From Gemmatimonadota bacterium (GTDB taxonomy: Bacteria > Gemmatimonadota > Gemmatimonadetes > Longimicrobiales > Gaopeijiaceae), in contig JAWKQN010000019.1 of NCBI GenBank assembly GCA_041390125.1, forward strand, positions 1 through 64,000: 64,000 bases of DNA, in the 5' to 3' direction. The position numbers and the translations under genes are program-made. Positions 15,566 to 24,304 of the stretch are shown here, piece after piece. Below the pieces are notes generated by a model, which saw only the letters and a program-made list of their open reading frames with translations, did not search any database and had not been told where the DNA came from. Position 1 is the stretch's first letter, and each line of letters starts with the position of its first letter.

Positions 15566-16600
15566 CTATGCGGTGAGGACGTTCCGGTACTTCTCGAAGT
15601 CGTCGAGCACCCGCCCCGCGCCCCGCACCACACACGTCAAAGGCTCTTCGTCCACGTGGATGGGCAGGTGCGTCTCATGCTGCAGGAGACGATCCAACCC
15701 GCGGATCAGCGCGCCGCCACCGGTCATCACGATCCCGCGGTCGACGATGTCCGACGACAGCTCGGGCGGCGTGATCTCCAATGCGCGTTTGACCGCTTCC
15801 ACGATGGTCTGGATCGGCTCCTGGATGCACTCGCGGATCTCCTGCGAATGCACGGTCACGGTCTTGGGGATGCCGCTGACCAGGTCGCGACCCTTGACCT
15901 CCATCTCGCGCTCCTCTCCGAAGTCGAAGGCGGAGCCGATCTGGATCTTGATGGCCTCGGCGGTGGGCTCCCCGATCAGGAGATTGTAGTTCTTGCGCAG
16001 GAAGGTCACGATGGCCGAGTCCAGCTCGTCTCCCCCGACCCGGATGGAGGTGTTGGACACGATGCCCGACAACGCGATCACCGCGATCTCGGTGGTCCCA
16101 CCCCCGATGTCGATCACCATGTTGCCGGTGGGCGTCTCGATCGGGAGGCCCACGCCGATCGCGGCCGCCATGGGCTCGTCGATCATGTAGACCGCCTTGG
16201 CCCCCGCCGTGAGCGCGGAGGAGCGCACGGCACGACGCTCGAGCTCGGTGATGCCGGAGGGCACACCCACCACCACCTTCGGCTTCAACCGCAGCATACG
16301 GCGGTGGGTCACCTGCGTCAGGAAATGACGCAGCATCATCTCGGTGACGTCGACGTCCGCGATCACGCCGTCCTTCAGGGGGCGGACCGCCTCGATGCCC
16401 TCGGGCGTCCGCCCGAGCATGCGCTTGGCCTCGAGCCCGATCCCCTTGATCCGGCCCGTGTTCTTGTCCACGGCGACCACGGAGGGCTCGTTGAGGACGA
16501 TCCCCTCGCCTTTCACGTAGACGAGCGTGTTGGCGGTCCCCAGATCGACAGCGATGTCGTTTCCCGGAAAGAGGCGTCCGGGAGTGAACCAGCGAGCCAA
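15566..16600 (-). CDS. mreB: Rod shape-determining protein MreB (actin homologue)
   Basis: A 344-residue cytoskeletal ATPase that guides the elongasome. Actin-fold nucleotide motifs are clear: phosphate-1 DLGTANTLVYV, phosphate-2 DIGGGTTEIAV, adenosine motif VMTGGGALIRGL, and the N-terminal WF residues of the membrane-binding helix. The start is set at the TTG at 16600, because LARWFTPGRLFPGNDIAVD matches the usual MreB N-terminus. An upstream in-frame extension would run through the promoter. A GGAGAAAG sequence lies 11 bases upstream. This gene heads the mre operon. Confidence 0.97.
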   Translation of the reverse strand: MARWFTPGRLFPGNDIAVDLGTANTLVYVKGEGIVLNEPSVVAVDKNTGRIKGIGLEAKRMLGRTPEGIEAVRPLKDGVIADVDVTEMMLRHFLTQVTHRRMLRLKPKVVVGVPSGITELERRAVRSSALTAGAKAVYMIDEPMAAAIGVGLPIETPTGNMVIDIGGGTTEIAVIALSGIVSNTSIRVGGDELDSAIVTFLRKNYNLLIGEPTAEAIKIQIGSAFDFGEEREMEVKGRDLVSGIPKTVTVHSQEIRECIQEPIQTIVEAVKRALEITPPELSSDIVDRGIVMTGGGALIRGLDRLLQHETHLPIHVDEEPLTCVVRGAGRVLDDFEKYRNVLTA

Positions 16601-16679
16601 GGGCGTTCTTTCTCCAGCTGGTCTGGACGCGAACGTGTGTGTGCGAGCTACGGACCCGAACCCCGAGGAAAGGTGCCCG

Positions 16680-16708
16680 AAGCTACCCGAGGGTGTGGCA
16701 CTTTGCAA
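16680..16708 (-). promoter_or_regulatory. Probable promoter of the mreB operon
   Basis: Minus-strand -35 box TTGCAA (16703-16708), 17-base spacer, -10 box TAGCTT (16680-16685). The predicted start near 16673 gives a leader of about 70 bases before the mreB TTG. The region 16601-16756 holds no gene. Confidence 0.65.
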
Positions 16709-16756
16709 GAACGATACCCGTCGGGGACCTCGACGCGCGGGCGAGCGGCGCGCGTC

Positions 16757-17197
16757 TCACGCGCGACCGGTGCTCCCGAACCCACCCTCACCCCGTTCGC
16801 TGCCGGCGAGCGCGTCGACCTCGAGCAGCGCGGGCGTCTCGAAACGAGCGAAAACGAGCTGGGCGACGCGGTCGCCGCGCTCGATCCGCACGGCCTCGCG
16901 CCCGAGGTTCTGCAAGGGCACCTTGAGCTCCCCGCGGTAGTCCGGATCGATGGTGCCCGGGGCGTTCGGCATGGTGACGCCGTGCCGGAGCGCCAGGCCC
17001 GACCGGGGCCGGACCTGGCACTCGATGCCGTCGGGCAGCTCCAGCGCGAGGCCCGTGGCCACCGCCCGGATCTCCCCCGGCTGCAGCACGAAGCCCTCGT
17101 CCGCCGACCGCACGTCGTACCCGGCCGCCTGGGCGCTGGCGCGCTCCGGGAGCGGCAGGTCGGGGTTGTGCCCCAGCCGGCGGAAGCGGACCTGCAT
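16757..17197 (-). CDS. dut: dUTP diphosphatase
   Basis: A 146-residue trimeric dUTPase that hydrolyses dUTP to dUMP and PPi. All five family motifs can be followed: AAGYDVRSAD (1), RPRSGLALRHG (2-3 with the uracil-binding hairpin GTIDPDYRGELKV), RIERGDRVAQLVF (4) and the C-terminal GSTGRA flexible arm (5). ATG at 17197 is five bases after the ald stop, so the two are co-transcribed. The length is standard. Confidence 0.96.
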   Translation of the reverse strand: MQVRFRRLGHNPDLPLPERASAQAAGYDVRSADEGFVLQPGEIRAVATGLALELPDGIECQVRPRSGLALRHGVTMPNAPGTIDPDYRGELKVPLQNLGREAVRIERGDRVAQLVFARFETPALLEVDALAGSERGEGGFGSTGRA

Positions 17198-17202
17198 GGC
17201 CG

Positions 17203-18333
17203 TCAGACCTGCAGCGGCTCGGCCAGGAAATCGGCCACGTTGCGGCAGGACAGGTCGAACGCCTCCGCCACGCCCGGGTAGGTCACGTTCCCGGCGACCG
17301 TGTTGACCCCCAGGGCGAGCGCCCGGTCCGCCCGGCAGGCCGAGCGCCACCCGAGGTTGGCCAGGCGCGAGGCGTAGGGGAACGTGGCGTTGGTCAGCGC
17401 CAGCGTGCTGGTGCGGGGTACCGCCCCCGGCATGTTGGCCACGCCGTAGTGGAGCACGCCGTCCACCGTGTAGATCGGATCCTGGTGGGTGGTGGGCTTG
17501 ATGGTCTCCACGCAGCCACCCTGGTCCACCGCCACGTCGACGATGACCGATCCCGGCCGCATGTCGGCCAGATCCGCCCGCGTCACCAGGCTCGGCGCCT
17601 TCTTGCCCGGCAACAGCACGGCGCCCACGACGAGGTCGGCCCGGCGCAGGCAGTTGCGGATGTTGTAGCGGTTGGAGTAGAGCAGGTCCACGTTGGCCGG
17701 CATGACGTCCGACAGGTAGCGCAGGCGCTCCAGCGACACGTCCAGGATGGTCACATGCGCACCGAGCCCCGCGGCCATCTTCGCGGAGTGGGTGCCGACC
17801 ACGCCGCCACCGAGGATCACCACCTCGGCGGGCAGGACGCCCGGCACCCCGCCCAGCAGGATGCCGCTCCCACCGAAGAACTTCTCCAGGTACTTGGCGC
17901 CCTCCTGGATGGCCATGCGGCCGGCGACCTCGCTCATGGGCGTGAGCAGCGGAAGCTCGCCGTTGGGCAGCTGGACCGTCTCGTAGGCGATGGACACGGC
18001 GCCGGTGTCGAGCAGCGCCCGCGTCAGCGGCTCGGACGCGGCGAAGTGGAAGTAGGTGAAGAGCACGTGGTCCTCGCGGATGCGCGGCCACTCGGGCTCG
18101 ATGGGCTCCTTCACCTTCAGGATCATCTCCGCGTGGGCCCAGACGGCGTCCACCGACGCCTCGATGCGCGCGCCGGCCTGCTCGTACTGCTCGTCGCTGA
18201 AGCCGCTGCCCAGCCCCGCGCCGGCTTCCACCACGACCTCATGGCCCTGCTCCGCGAGGGACTCGGCCCCGGCGGGCACCAACGCGACGCGGTTCTCGTT
18301 GGTCTTGATCTCCTTCGGCACTCCGATCCGCAT
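17203..18333 (-). CDS. ald: Alanine dehydrogenase
   Basis: A 376-residue NAD-dependent enzyme that interconverts L-alanine with pyruvate and ammonia. The N-terminus MRIGVPKEIKTNENRVA, the substrate-binding MILKVKEP, the Rossmann motif VILGGGVVGTHSAKMA and the C-terminal NTVAGNVTYPGVAEAF are diagnostic. The ATG at 18333 gives the exact family N-terminus. It lies 92 bases downstream of the M16 gene, in a gap with no convincing promoter, so read-through from pnp is possible. It may serve nitrogen recycling or supply of alanine for the cell wall; that is inference. Confidence 0.97.
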   Translation of the reverse strand: MRIGVPKEIKTNENRVALVPAGAESLAEQGHEVVVEAGAGLGSGFSDEQYEQAGARIEASVDAVWAHAEMILKVKEPIEPEWPRIREDHVLFTYFHFAASEPLTRALLDTGAVSIAYETVQLPNGELPLLTPMSEVAGRMAIQEGAKYLEKFFGGSGILLGGVPGVLPAEVVILGGGVVGTHSAKMAAGLGAHVTILDVSLERLRYLSDVMPANVDLLYSNRYNIRNCLRRADLVVGAVLLPGKKAPSLVTRADLADMRPGSVIVDVAVDQGGCVETIKPTTHQDPIYTVDGVLHYGVANMPGAVPRTSTLALTNATFPYASRLANLGWRSACRADRALALGVNTVAGNVTYPGVAEAFDLSCRNVADFLAEPLQV

Positions 18334-18425
18334 ATGGCTATCGTCCTCGTTCGATGTGGCTGTGGGACCGACAGGCTCGGGAAACCGGCGAGCCCCTCCC
18401 GGGAGCGACCCCGTGTACGCGACCG

Positions 18426-19700
18426 CTAGTGGAGCGCGAGCTCCGGCCAGGCCTCCTCCATCGCCGCCGTGGAGCCCGGGGGCTCCGGGCCCAGCAACAG
18501 GGCCGTCTGCCGCGCGGGCGCAAAGAACTCGGCTGCCACGCCGGAGAGCGTATCCGCGTCGACGGCGTCGATGTCCGCCAGCACGTCGTCGACCGTCCGG
18601 AACGGCTCGTCGTACAGCGCGTGACCGGCCAGGCGATACAGGCGCGAGGAGGTGGACTCGAGCGAGAGCAGCAGCTGGCCCTTGACCTGTTGCTTGATCT
18701 GCTCGAACTCCGTGGGCTCCAACCCCCGCTCCGCGAGGTCGGCGTACTCGGCGCGGATCGCGCCCAGCGCGCGCGCCTCCCATCCCGGCCGGGTCCCCAG
18801 GTACATCCCGGTGACGCCGGCGCCGCGGTTGAAGGACTGATACGAGTAGACGGCGTATCCGAGCGCCAACTCCTCGCGCAGGCGTTGGAACAGCCGGGAG
18901 CTCATCCCCCCACCGAACGCCGCCGACAGCAACACCAGCGCGTGGCGGCGCCGATCGCTGTGGCCGGGCGTGGGGGAGCCGAGGACGATATGCGTCTGGA
19001 CGCCGTCGTGACGCACGTGTGCCATCCGCCCCGCCGCGGGTCGGGCCGGAGCCACATCCGTCACCCGGGCCTGGGCGGGGAGCCCGCCGAAGCGGCGCTC
19101 CACCTCGCGCACGAACGACTCGTGCTCGACATGGCCGGCGGCGGCGACCACGAGGTTCTCACCGCAGTACTGCCGTCCGTGCATGGCGCGCAGCGAGGCG
19201 CCGTCGATCGCGGAGACGGTGTCGCGGGTGCCGAGGATGGAGCGGCCGTACGGATGGCCGTTCCAGAGCAGGTCACCGTGCAGCTCGAAGACCAGGTCGT
19301 CGGGCGTCTCGTCGACGGTGGAGATCTCTTCCAGCACCACGTCGCGCTCGAGCTCCAGGTCCTCGTCCCGCAGCAGAGGCGCGAGCACCAGGTCTGCAAG
19401 CACGTCGAGCGCGTCGTGCAGGTGCTCGTCGAGCACACGGGCCTGGTAGCCCGTGTGCTCGCGGCTGGTGTAGGCGTCGATCGAGCCGCCCAACCCCTCG
19501 AGCGCCGCCACGATCTCGCGGGCCGTCCGATGACGGGTGCCCTTGAAGACCATGTGCTCGAGCAGGTGGCTCACGCCCTGGTGCTCGGCCGGATCGTGCA
19601 CGGAGCCGTGGCGCACCCAGACGCCCAGGGCCACCGAGCGGACCGTCGGGATGGTCTCGCTCAGGACCCGCACGCCGTTGGCCAGCCGCGTCTCCTGCAT
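18426..19700 (-). CDS. M16-family zinc metalloprotease
   Basis: A 424-residue M16 peptidase of the processing-peptidase-like bacterial group that typically follows pnp. The inverted zinc site HLLEH is at residues 45-49, with the distal glutamate in the VVLEEISTVDE region around residue 120. The C-terminal M16 domain has FGGGMSSRLFQRLREELALGYAVYS, including the Arg-Tyr pair that binds substrate. There is no signal peptide, so a cytosolic peptidase is likely. The ATG at 19700 lies 32 bases after pnp. It is a single-chain active subunit and no catalytically dead partner gene is seen here. Confidence 0.92.
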   Translation of the reverse strand: MQETRLANGVRVLSETIPTVRSVALGVWVRHGSVHDPAEHQGVSHLLEHMVFKGTRHRTAREIVAALEGLGGSIDAYTSREHTGYQARVLDEHLHDALDVLADLVLAPLLRDEDLELERDVVLEEISTVDETPDDLVFELHGDLLWNGHPYGRSILGTRDTVSAIDGASLRAMHGRQYCGENLVVAAAGHVEHESFVREVERRFGGLPAQARVTDVAPARPAAGRMAHVRHDGVQTHIVLGSPTPGHSDRRRHALVLLSAAFGGGMSSRLFQRLREELALGYAVYSYQSFNRGAGVTGMYLGTRPGWEARALGAIRAEYADLAERGLEPTEFEQIKQQVKGQLLLSLESTSSRLYRLAGHALYDEPFRTVDDVLADIDAVDADTLSGVAAEFFAPARQTALLLGPEPPGSTAAMEEAWPELALH

Positions 19701-19732
19701 GGGGCGAGCGGCCGGAACGCCGCCGGGCAAGG

Positions 19733-21868
19733 TCAGGCCTCGCTCGCCGCCGGTTCGGCGGACTCGCCCAGCTCGGCGAGCGCCGCCTTGCGGGAGAGCC
19801 GCAGCCGGCCCTTCTCGTCGATCGAGAGGAGCTTGACCTTGGTGATGTCGCCCTTCTTCAGGACGTCCTCGGTCTTCTCCACGCGGCCTTCCTGCAGCTC
19901 CGAGATGTGGCACAGCCCCTCGGTGCCGGGCAGGATCTCGATGAAGGCGCCGAAGGTCGTCGTGTTCTTGACGGGGCCTTCGTAGATGCGGCCCACCTCC
20001 GGCTCCTGCACGATCGCCTCGATCATCTCCCGGGCCCGCTGGCCGGCCTCTCCCGACACGGCGGCGATCTTGACCAGGCCGCTGTCGTCGATGTCGATCG
20101 TGGCGCCGGTCTCGTCCTGGATGGCGCGGATCGTCTTGCCCTTGGGCCCGATGATCTCGCCGATCTTCTCCGGGTTGATCTCGATGGTCATGATGCGCGG
20201 CGCGTACTGCGAGAGCTCGCTGCGCGGCTCGGCGATCGTGTCGTTCATGACGCCGAGGATGTGCATGCGTCCCTTGTGGGCACGCCGCAGCGCCTCCTCG
20301 AGGATGTCGAACGTGAGCCCCTCGACCTTGATGTCCATCTGGATGGCCGTCACGCCCGTGGACGTGCCCGCGACCTTGAAGTCCATGTCGCCGAGCGCGT
20401 CCTCGAGTCCGAGGATGTCGGTGAGGACCGCCACCCGGTCGCCTTCCAGGATGAGTCCCATGGCCACGCCGGCGCAGGCGCCCTTGATGGGCACGCCCGC
20501 GGCCATCAAGGACAGCGAGGCGGCGCACACCGACGCCATGGACGACGAGCCGTTCGACTCCATGACGTCGGAGACGACCCGGATCGTGTATGGGAAGTCG
20601 TCGTAGGCCGGCAGCAGGGGCTGGATGGAGCGCTCGGCCAGGTTCCCGTGCCCCGTCTCACGACGCGAGGTCCCCCGGAACGGTCGGGCCTCGCCGGTGG
20701 AGAACGGCGGGAAGTTGTAGTGGAGCATGAAGGACTTGAAGATGTCCTCCGCCGAATCGATCGAGTCGATGCGCTGTTCGTCCCGCGCCGTCCCGAGCGT
20801 GACCACGCCCAGGGCCTGGGTCTGACCCCGCGTGAACAGAGCCGACCCGTGCGGCCGCGGCAGCACCCCGATCTCGCACTGGATGGGACGGATGTCGTCG
20901 AGGCCTCGGCCATCGGCGCGCTCGCCGTGCTCCAGGATCCGCTGGCGCATCGTCTTCTTCTCGATGTCGCGCAGGATGTCCTTCACCTCGGGCGTGAGGG
21001 CGTCGCCGTCCTCGTCCTCGTCCCCGGCGGAGGCGGCCATCTGGGCCAGCACGTCCTCCTGGATGGCGGCCAGCGCCTGGCTGCGCTCCTGCTTGTCCCG
21101 CAGGCTCATCGCCTCGGCCACGCGGGCCTGGGCCAGGTCCTCGACCTGGTCCTTGAGCGACGCGGACGGCTGCCGGCCCGACCACTCCATGACCGGCACC
21201 TGGTGACCCGCGATGAACTCCTTCTGGAAGGCCACCAGCTCCTTGATTCCCTCGTGGGCGATCTTCAGGCCCTCGAGGATCTCCTCCTCGGGGACCTGCA
21301 CCGCGCCGCCTTCCACCATCGTGATGGCGGTCTCGGATCCCGCGACGACGATGTCGACGTCCGAGTACTCGAGCTGCTCGAAGGTCGGGTTCAGCACCCA
21401 GGTGCCCTGGATGCGGCCGACACGGACCGACGCCACCGGCGTGCGGAACGGGATCGGCGACAGGTTGAGGGCGATGGAGGCGCCGAGAAGAGCCAGCACG
21501 TCGGCGTCGTTCTTCTGGTCGGCGCTCAGCACGAAGCAGGCGACCTGCGTCTCGTGCATGAAGCCGTCGGGGAAGAGCGGCCGCAGCGGGCGGTCCACCG
21601 AACGCGCGGCCAGGATCTCCTTGTCCCCGGGACGCCCCTCCCGCTTGAAGAAGCCGCCCGGGATCTTCCCGGCCGCGTAGCTCTTCTCGCGGTACTCGAT
21701 GGTCAAGGGGAAGAAGGGGAGGTGCGTGGGGTTGGGCTGGACGGTCGCGGCGCAGAGCACCACGGTCTCGCCGAACTGCACCAGGCACGAGCCCTGGGCG
21801 AGCTTGGCCATACGGCCGGTCTCGAGGATGAGAGGTCGACCCGCGAACTCTCGTTCCATTCTGTGCAT
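19733..21868 (-). CDS. pnp: Polyribonucleotide nucleotidyltransferase
   Basis: A phosphorolytic 3'-5' exoribonuclease of 711 residues that works in RNA decay. Two RNase PH domains are visible, the first with FFKREGRPGDKEILAAR, the second with FRGTSRRETGHGNLAERS and the catalytic DILGLEDALGDMDFK aspartates, joined by an all-helical linker carrying an acidic DEDEDGD insert. A KH domain (EIIGPKGKTIRAIQ) and an S1 domain (TTTFGAFIEILPGTEGL) close the protein. ATG 21868 is used; 21859 is an alternative. The 168-base leader after rpsO contains a 13-pair hairpin. Confidence 0.98.
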   Translation of the reverse strand: MHRMEREFAGRPLILETGRMAKLAQGSCLVQFGETVVLCAATVQPNPTHLPFFPLTIEYREKSYAAGKIPGGFFKREGRPGDKEILAARSVDRPLRPLFPDGFMHETQVACFVLSADQKNDADVLALLGASIALNLSPIPFRTPVASVRVGRIQGTWVLNPTFEQLEYSDVDIVVAGSETAITMVEGGAVQVPEEEILEGLKIAHEGIKELVAFQKEFIAGHQVPVMEWSGRQPSASLKDQVEDLAQARVAEAMSLRDKQERSQALAAIQEDVLAQMAASAGDEDEDGDALTPEVKDILRDIEKKTMRQRILEHGERADGRGLDDIRPIQCEIGVLPRPHGSALFTRGQTQALGVVTLGTARDEQRIDSIDSAEDIFKSFMLHYNFPPFSTGEARPFRGTSRRETGHGNLAERSIQPLLPAYDDFPYTIRVVSDVMESNGSSSMASVCAASLSLMAAGVPIKGACAGVAMGLILEGDRVAVLTDILGLEDALGDMDFKVAGTSTGVTAIQMDIKVEGLTFDILEEALRRAHKGRMHILGVMNDTIAEPRSELSQYAPRIMTIEINPEKIGEIIGPKGKTIRAIQDETGATIDIDDSGLVKIAAVSGEAGQRAREMIEAIVQEPEVGRIYEGPVKNTTTFGAFIEILPGTEGLCHISELQEGRVEKTEDVLKKGDITKVKLLSIDEKGRLRLSRKAALAELGESAEPAASEA

Positions 21869-21998
21869 GTCGTTCGTTATCCGATTGACGGTTCCGGGCC
21901 CGGCGGACGCTCTTCGTGCGCTCGGGGGCGGAACGTTCCTGTGGTCGCCCCGGGGAGGGTCACCGGCGGCCGCCGGATGGACCGCCCCGGAAACGGGA

Positions 21999-22027
21999 GG
22001 AGCGGAATCCACCCTGGATTCCGCTCC
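21999..22027 (-). terminator. 13-pair hairpin downstream of rpsO
   Basis: Perfect inverted repeat GGAGCGGAATCCA / TGGATTCCGCTCC with a three-base loop, nine bases after the rpsO stop and about 130 bases before pnp. There is no U-tract after it on the minus strand, so it may be a partial terminator, a 3'-end stabiliser or an RNase III-type processing site in the pnp leader. Confidence 0.6.
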
Positions 22028-22036
22028 GGGAGATGC

Positions 22037-22297
22037 CTACCGGCGAAGCCCGAGATCCGCGAGGAGGCTGCGGTAGCGCTCGAGGTCCGTCTGCCGCAGG
22101 TACTCGAGCAGGCGGCGACGGCGTCCGACCATCTTCATGAGGCCCTGACGGCTGTGATGGTCCTTCTTGTGGGCCTGGAAGTGGTTCTGCAGGTAGTTGA
22201 TGCGCTCGGTGAGCAGCGCGATCTGGACCGGCGCGCTTCCCCGGTCCTTGTCGTGGAGCTGGTACTTCTCGATGATGCCGGTCTTGTCGATTCCCAT
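22037..22297 (-). CDS. rpsO: 30S ribosomal protein S15
   Basis: An 86-residue protein that binds 16S rRNA early in 30S assembly. The core helices are clear: APVQIALLTERINYLQNHF, KKDHHSRQGLMKMVGRRRRLLEYL and the C-terminal YRSLLADLGLRR. ATG 22297 follows a GGAGAGG about twelve bases upstream and gives the standard N-terminus GIDKTGII. The order rpsO-pnp is conserved in many bacteria, and in some both genes are autoregulated through their leaders. Confidence 0.98.
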   Translation of the reverse strand: MGIDKTGIIEKYQLHDKDRGSAPVQIALLTERINYLQNHFQAHKKDHHSRQGLMKMVGRRRRLLEYLRQTDLERYRSLLADLGLRR

Positions 22298-22371
22298 CGT
22301 CTTGCGTTGCCTCTCCGAGAGTCTGCGCTGCACGGGAAGCCAGGTCCTGGCCGTCTCTTTGCTAGCCCCGA

Positions 22372-22400
22372 AGCATAAGGGAAGCCATCACCTGGAGCAA
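22372..22400 (-). promoter_or_regulatory. Probable promoter of rpsO-pnp
   Basis: Minus-strand TTGCTC (22395-22400), 17 bases, TATGCT (22372-22377). The predicted start near 22365 gives a leader of about 68 bases before the rpsO ATG. An imperfect dyad around GCCAGG/CCTGGC lies inside this leader and could take part in control of S15 synthesis. Confidence 0.6.
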
Positions 22401-22456
22401 CGGCTCCGGCGCGGATGCGGGGGGTGGCCGGATCCCGGGGAGGGGGGTGCCCCGGC

Positions 22457-22486
22457 TTGCCCCGCTCGCCGGCCGGCCCCTAGACT
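22457..22486 (+). promoter_or_regulatory. Possible promoter of the patatin-SLOG pair
   Basis: Plus-strand TTGCCC (22457-22462), 18 bases, TAGACT (22481-22486). It would start transcription about 32 bases before the TTG start of the patatin gene. The match is fair, and the region is GC-rich. Confidence 0.42.
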
Positions 22487-22525
22487 CCGGGCCTTCGGCC
22501 CCTCAGCAGGAATCAGGCGGATCCC

Positions 22526-23662
22526 TTGAGCGCACTGCGAGCCCGGCTCGGCGAACCCGGTCCCAAGCGCCTCCTGGCCCTGGACGGGGGAGGCATCCGT
22601 GGCCTCATCACCCTGGGCTACCTGGAGCGGATCGAGGCGCTCCTGCGGGAGCAGCACGGCGCCCCCGACCTCGTCCTCAGCGACTACTTCGACCTGATCG
22701 GGGGCACCTCCACCGGGTCGGTCATCGCGAGCGCCCTGGCCATGGGCTGGCCGGTGGGCCGCCTGCGCGAGATGTACCGCACGCTGGGACGGGAAGCGTT
22801 CAAGCCCAAGCGCTCGCTGCTGGGCCCCTTCGGGCGCGTGCTCGGAGCCAAGTTCGACGAGCGCGCCGTGGCGCGCCTCCTCAAGTCCGAGTTCCGGGAC
22901 GCCCGGCTGGACAGCGACCGGCTCAAGGTCGGCCTCACGGTGATCGCGAAGCGGGCGGACACCGCCTCCGTCTGGGTCCTCGTGAACATCCCCGGCCACC
23001 GCTACTACGAGATGAACCGGCACCTTCCCCTGTGGGAGGTGGTGCGCGCCTCCACGGCCGCGCCCACGTACTTCGCGCCGCAGTACATCGACGACCTCGG
23101 GGGCGGCGAGGGGGGCGCGTTCGTGGACGGAGGGGTCAGCATGCATTGCGACCCCGCGTTGCAGCTGTTCATGGTGGCCACCCTGGAGGGATTCGGACTG
23201 GGCTGGCCCACCGGAGCGGACAAGCTCCTGCTCTGCTCCGTCGGGACCGGCAGCTACGAGGCCAAGGCCCCGCCGAAGGCGCTGAAGAAGTACACGCAGC
23301 TGCATTGGCTGGCGCTCCTCATGCTCCAGATGATGAGCGATGCCGGCGAGCTCAACCGGACCATGCTGCAATGGATGTCCAACAGCCCCACCGCCTCCCC
23401 CATCGACAGCCAGATCGGTGACCTGTCCGGGGACCGGCTGACGCCCACGCCGCTGCTCCACTACCTGCGGTACAACGTCGCGCTCGACCGGGACGCGCTC
23501 GGGGGCCTCGGCCTGGACTTCAGCGCCCGGGCCGTCGAGTCCCTGCGCAAGATGGCCAACGTGGAAGGCATCCCCGACCTCGACCGGGTCGGACACGCCG
23601 CCGCGGACGTCCAGGTGCGGACCGAGCACTTCCCCGACGCGTTCGCCCGGTCGGTCGGGTGA
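22526..23662 (+). CDS. Patatin-like phospholipase
   Basis: A 378-residue patatin-fold lipid acyl hydrolase. The oxyanion-hole loop DGGGIRG is at about residues 20-26, the nucleophile elbow GTSTG with Ser62 at 60-64, and the catalytic aspartate in DGG at 201-203, so the Ser-Asp dyad is complete. There is no signal peptide or transmembrane helix, pointing to a cytosolic enzyme that would attack the cell's own membrane lipids or a lipid signal. The start is TTG at 22526; no ATG or GTG lies near. The gene overlaps the next one as GTGA. Patatins of this type act as effectors in some anti-phage systems (CBASS CapV), but also occur as ordinary lipases. Confidence 0.9.
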   Translation: MSALRARLGEPGPKRLLALDGGGIRGLITLGYLERIEALLREQHGAPDLVLSDYFDLIGGTSTGSVIASALAMGWPVGRLREMYRTLGREAFKPKRSLLGPFGRVLGAKFDERAVARLLKSEFRDARLDSDRLKVGLTVIAKRADTASVWVLVNIPGHRYYEMNRHLPLWEVVRASTAAPTYFAPQYIDDLGGGEGGAFVDGGVSMHCDPALQLFMVATLEGFGLGWPTGADKLLLCSVGTGSYEAKAPPKALKKYTQLHWLALLMLQMMSDAGELNRTMLQWMSNSPTASPIDSQIGDLSGDRLTPTPLLHYLRYNVALDRDALGGLGLDFSARAVESLRKMANVEGIPDLDRVGHAAADVQVRTEHFPDAFARSVG

Positions 23663-24276
23663 GCTCCGGACCCGCCCCCCTCACGGTGGGGGTCACGGGC
23701 CATCGTCGTCTCGCCGCGCTGGTCGCAGAGGATCGTACCCGCCTGGAAGCGGTGCTCGCCGACCTGCTGGAGGGGCTGGCCGATCCCACCGCCCTTCCGC
23801 CCGTCCTGGTGTCTCCGCTGGCCGAAGGCGCCGATCGCCTGGCCGCCCGGACCGCGCTGGACGCCGGCTACCGGTTGGTGGTGCTGCTCCCCTTCCCCGC
23901 CGCGGACTACGAGCGGGATTTCACGGACGACGCCTCGGTGCGGACCTTCCGCTCGCTGCTGGCGCGTTCCACCCGGACGTCCGTGGTGGAGGGCAGCGGA
24001 GCGGGGAGCGCGCGCAGCGCAGGGTACGAGCGGCTGGGGGATGCGCTCATCGGCCAGGTGGACGTGGTCCTGGCGCTGTGGGACGGCGCGGCCGAGCGCG
24101 GTCCCGGCGGCACGGGCCAGGTGGTCCGGCGCGCGCTCCGGGCCGGCCGTCCGGTCGTGCACGTGGGCGTGGAGCCCCCCTTCCCCGTCCGTCTCCTGGA
24201 GAGCCCCGGCGCGACGCTTCCCCCGGTCCTGGCGCGGTGGGCCGCGTCCCGGGGCCTCGAGCCCGAGCGAGCCTGA
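23659..24276 (+). CDS. SLOG/LOG-like Rossmannoid protein, putative sensor
   Basis: A 205-residue protein starting at the GTG that overlaps the patatin stop (GTGA), so the two should be made in fixed ratio. It opens with a strand and glycine turn (VGVTGHRRL, residues 9-17), continues with SPLAEGADRLAARTAL (52-67) and VVLLPFPAADYERDF (about 73-87), then a DVVLALWDG strand near residue 140. This pattern (GVTGHR, AEGAD, LPF-x4-Y-x2-DF) is that of a SLOG/LOG-like Rossmann domain predicted to bind a nucleotide-type ligand, known from bacterial conflict and signalling proteins. No catalytic LOG motif (PGGxGT) is evident. The proposal that it senses a ligand and controls the patatin is inference. Confidence 0.68.
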   Translation: MSSGPAPLTVGVTGHRRLAALVAEDRTRLEAVLADLLEGLADPTALPPVLVSPLAEGADRLAARTALDAGYRLVVLLPFPAADYERDFTDDASVRTFRSLLARSTRTSVVEGSGAGSARSAGYERLGDALIGQVDVVLALWDGAAERGPGGTGQVVRRALRAGRPVVHVGVEPPFPVRLLESPGATLPPVLARWAASRGLEPERA

Positions 24277-24304
24277 GCGTTCGCCCGGCTCGGGTGCGCG
24301 CGGC

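Noticed and set aside
22526..24276. Complete CBASS system
   Set aside because: A patatin effector alone is not enough; no cyclic-nucleotide synthase (CD-NTase), E1/E2 or HORMA gene is present.
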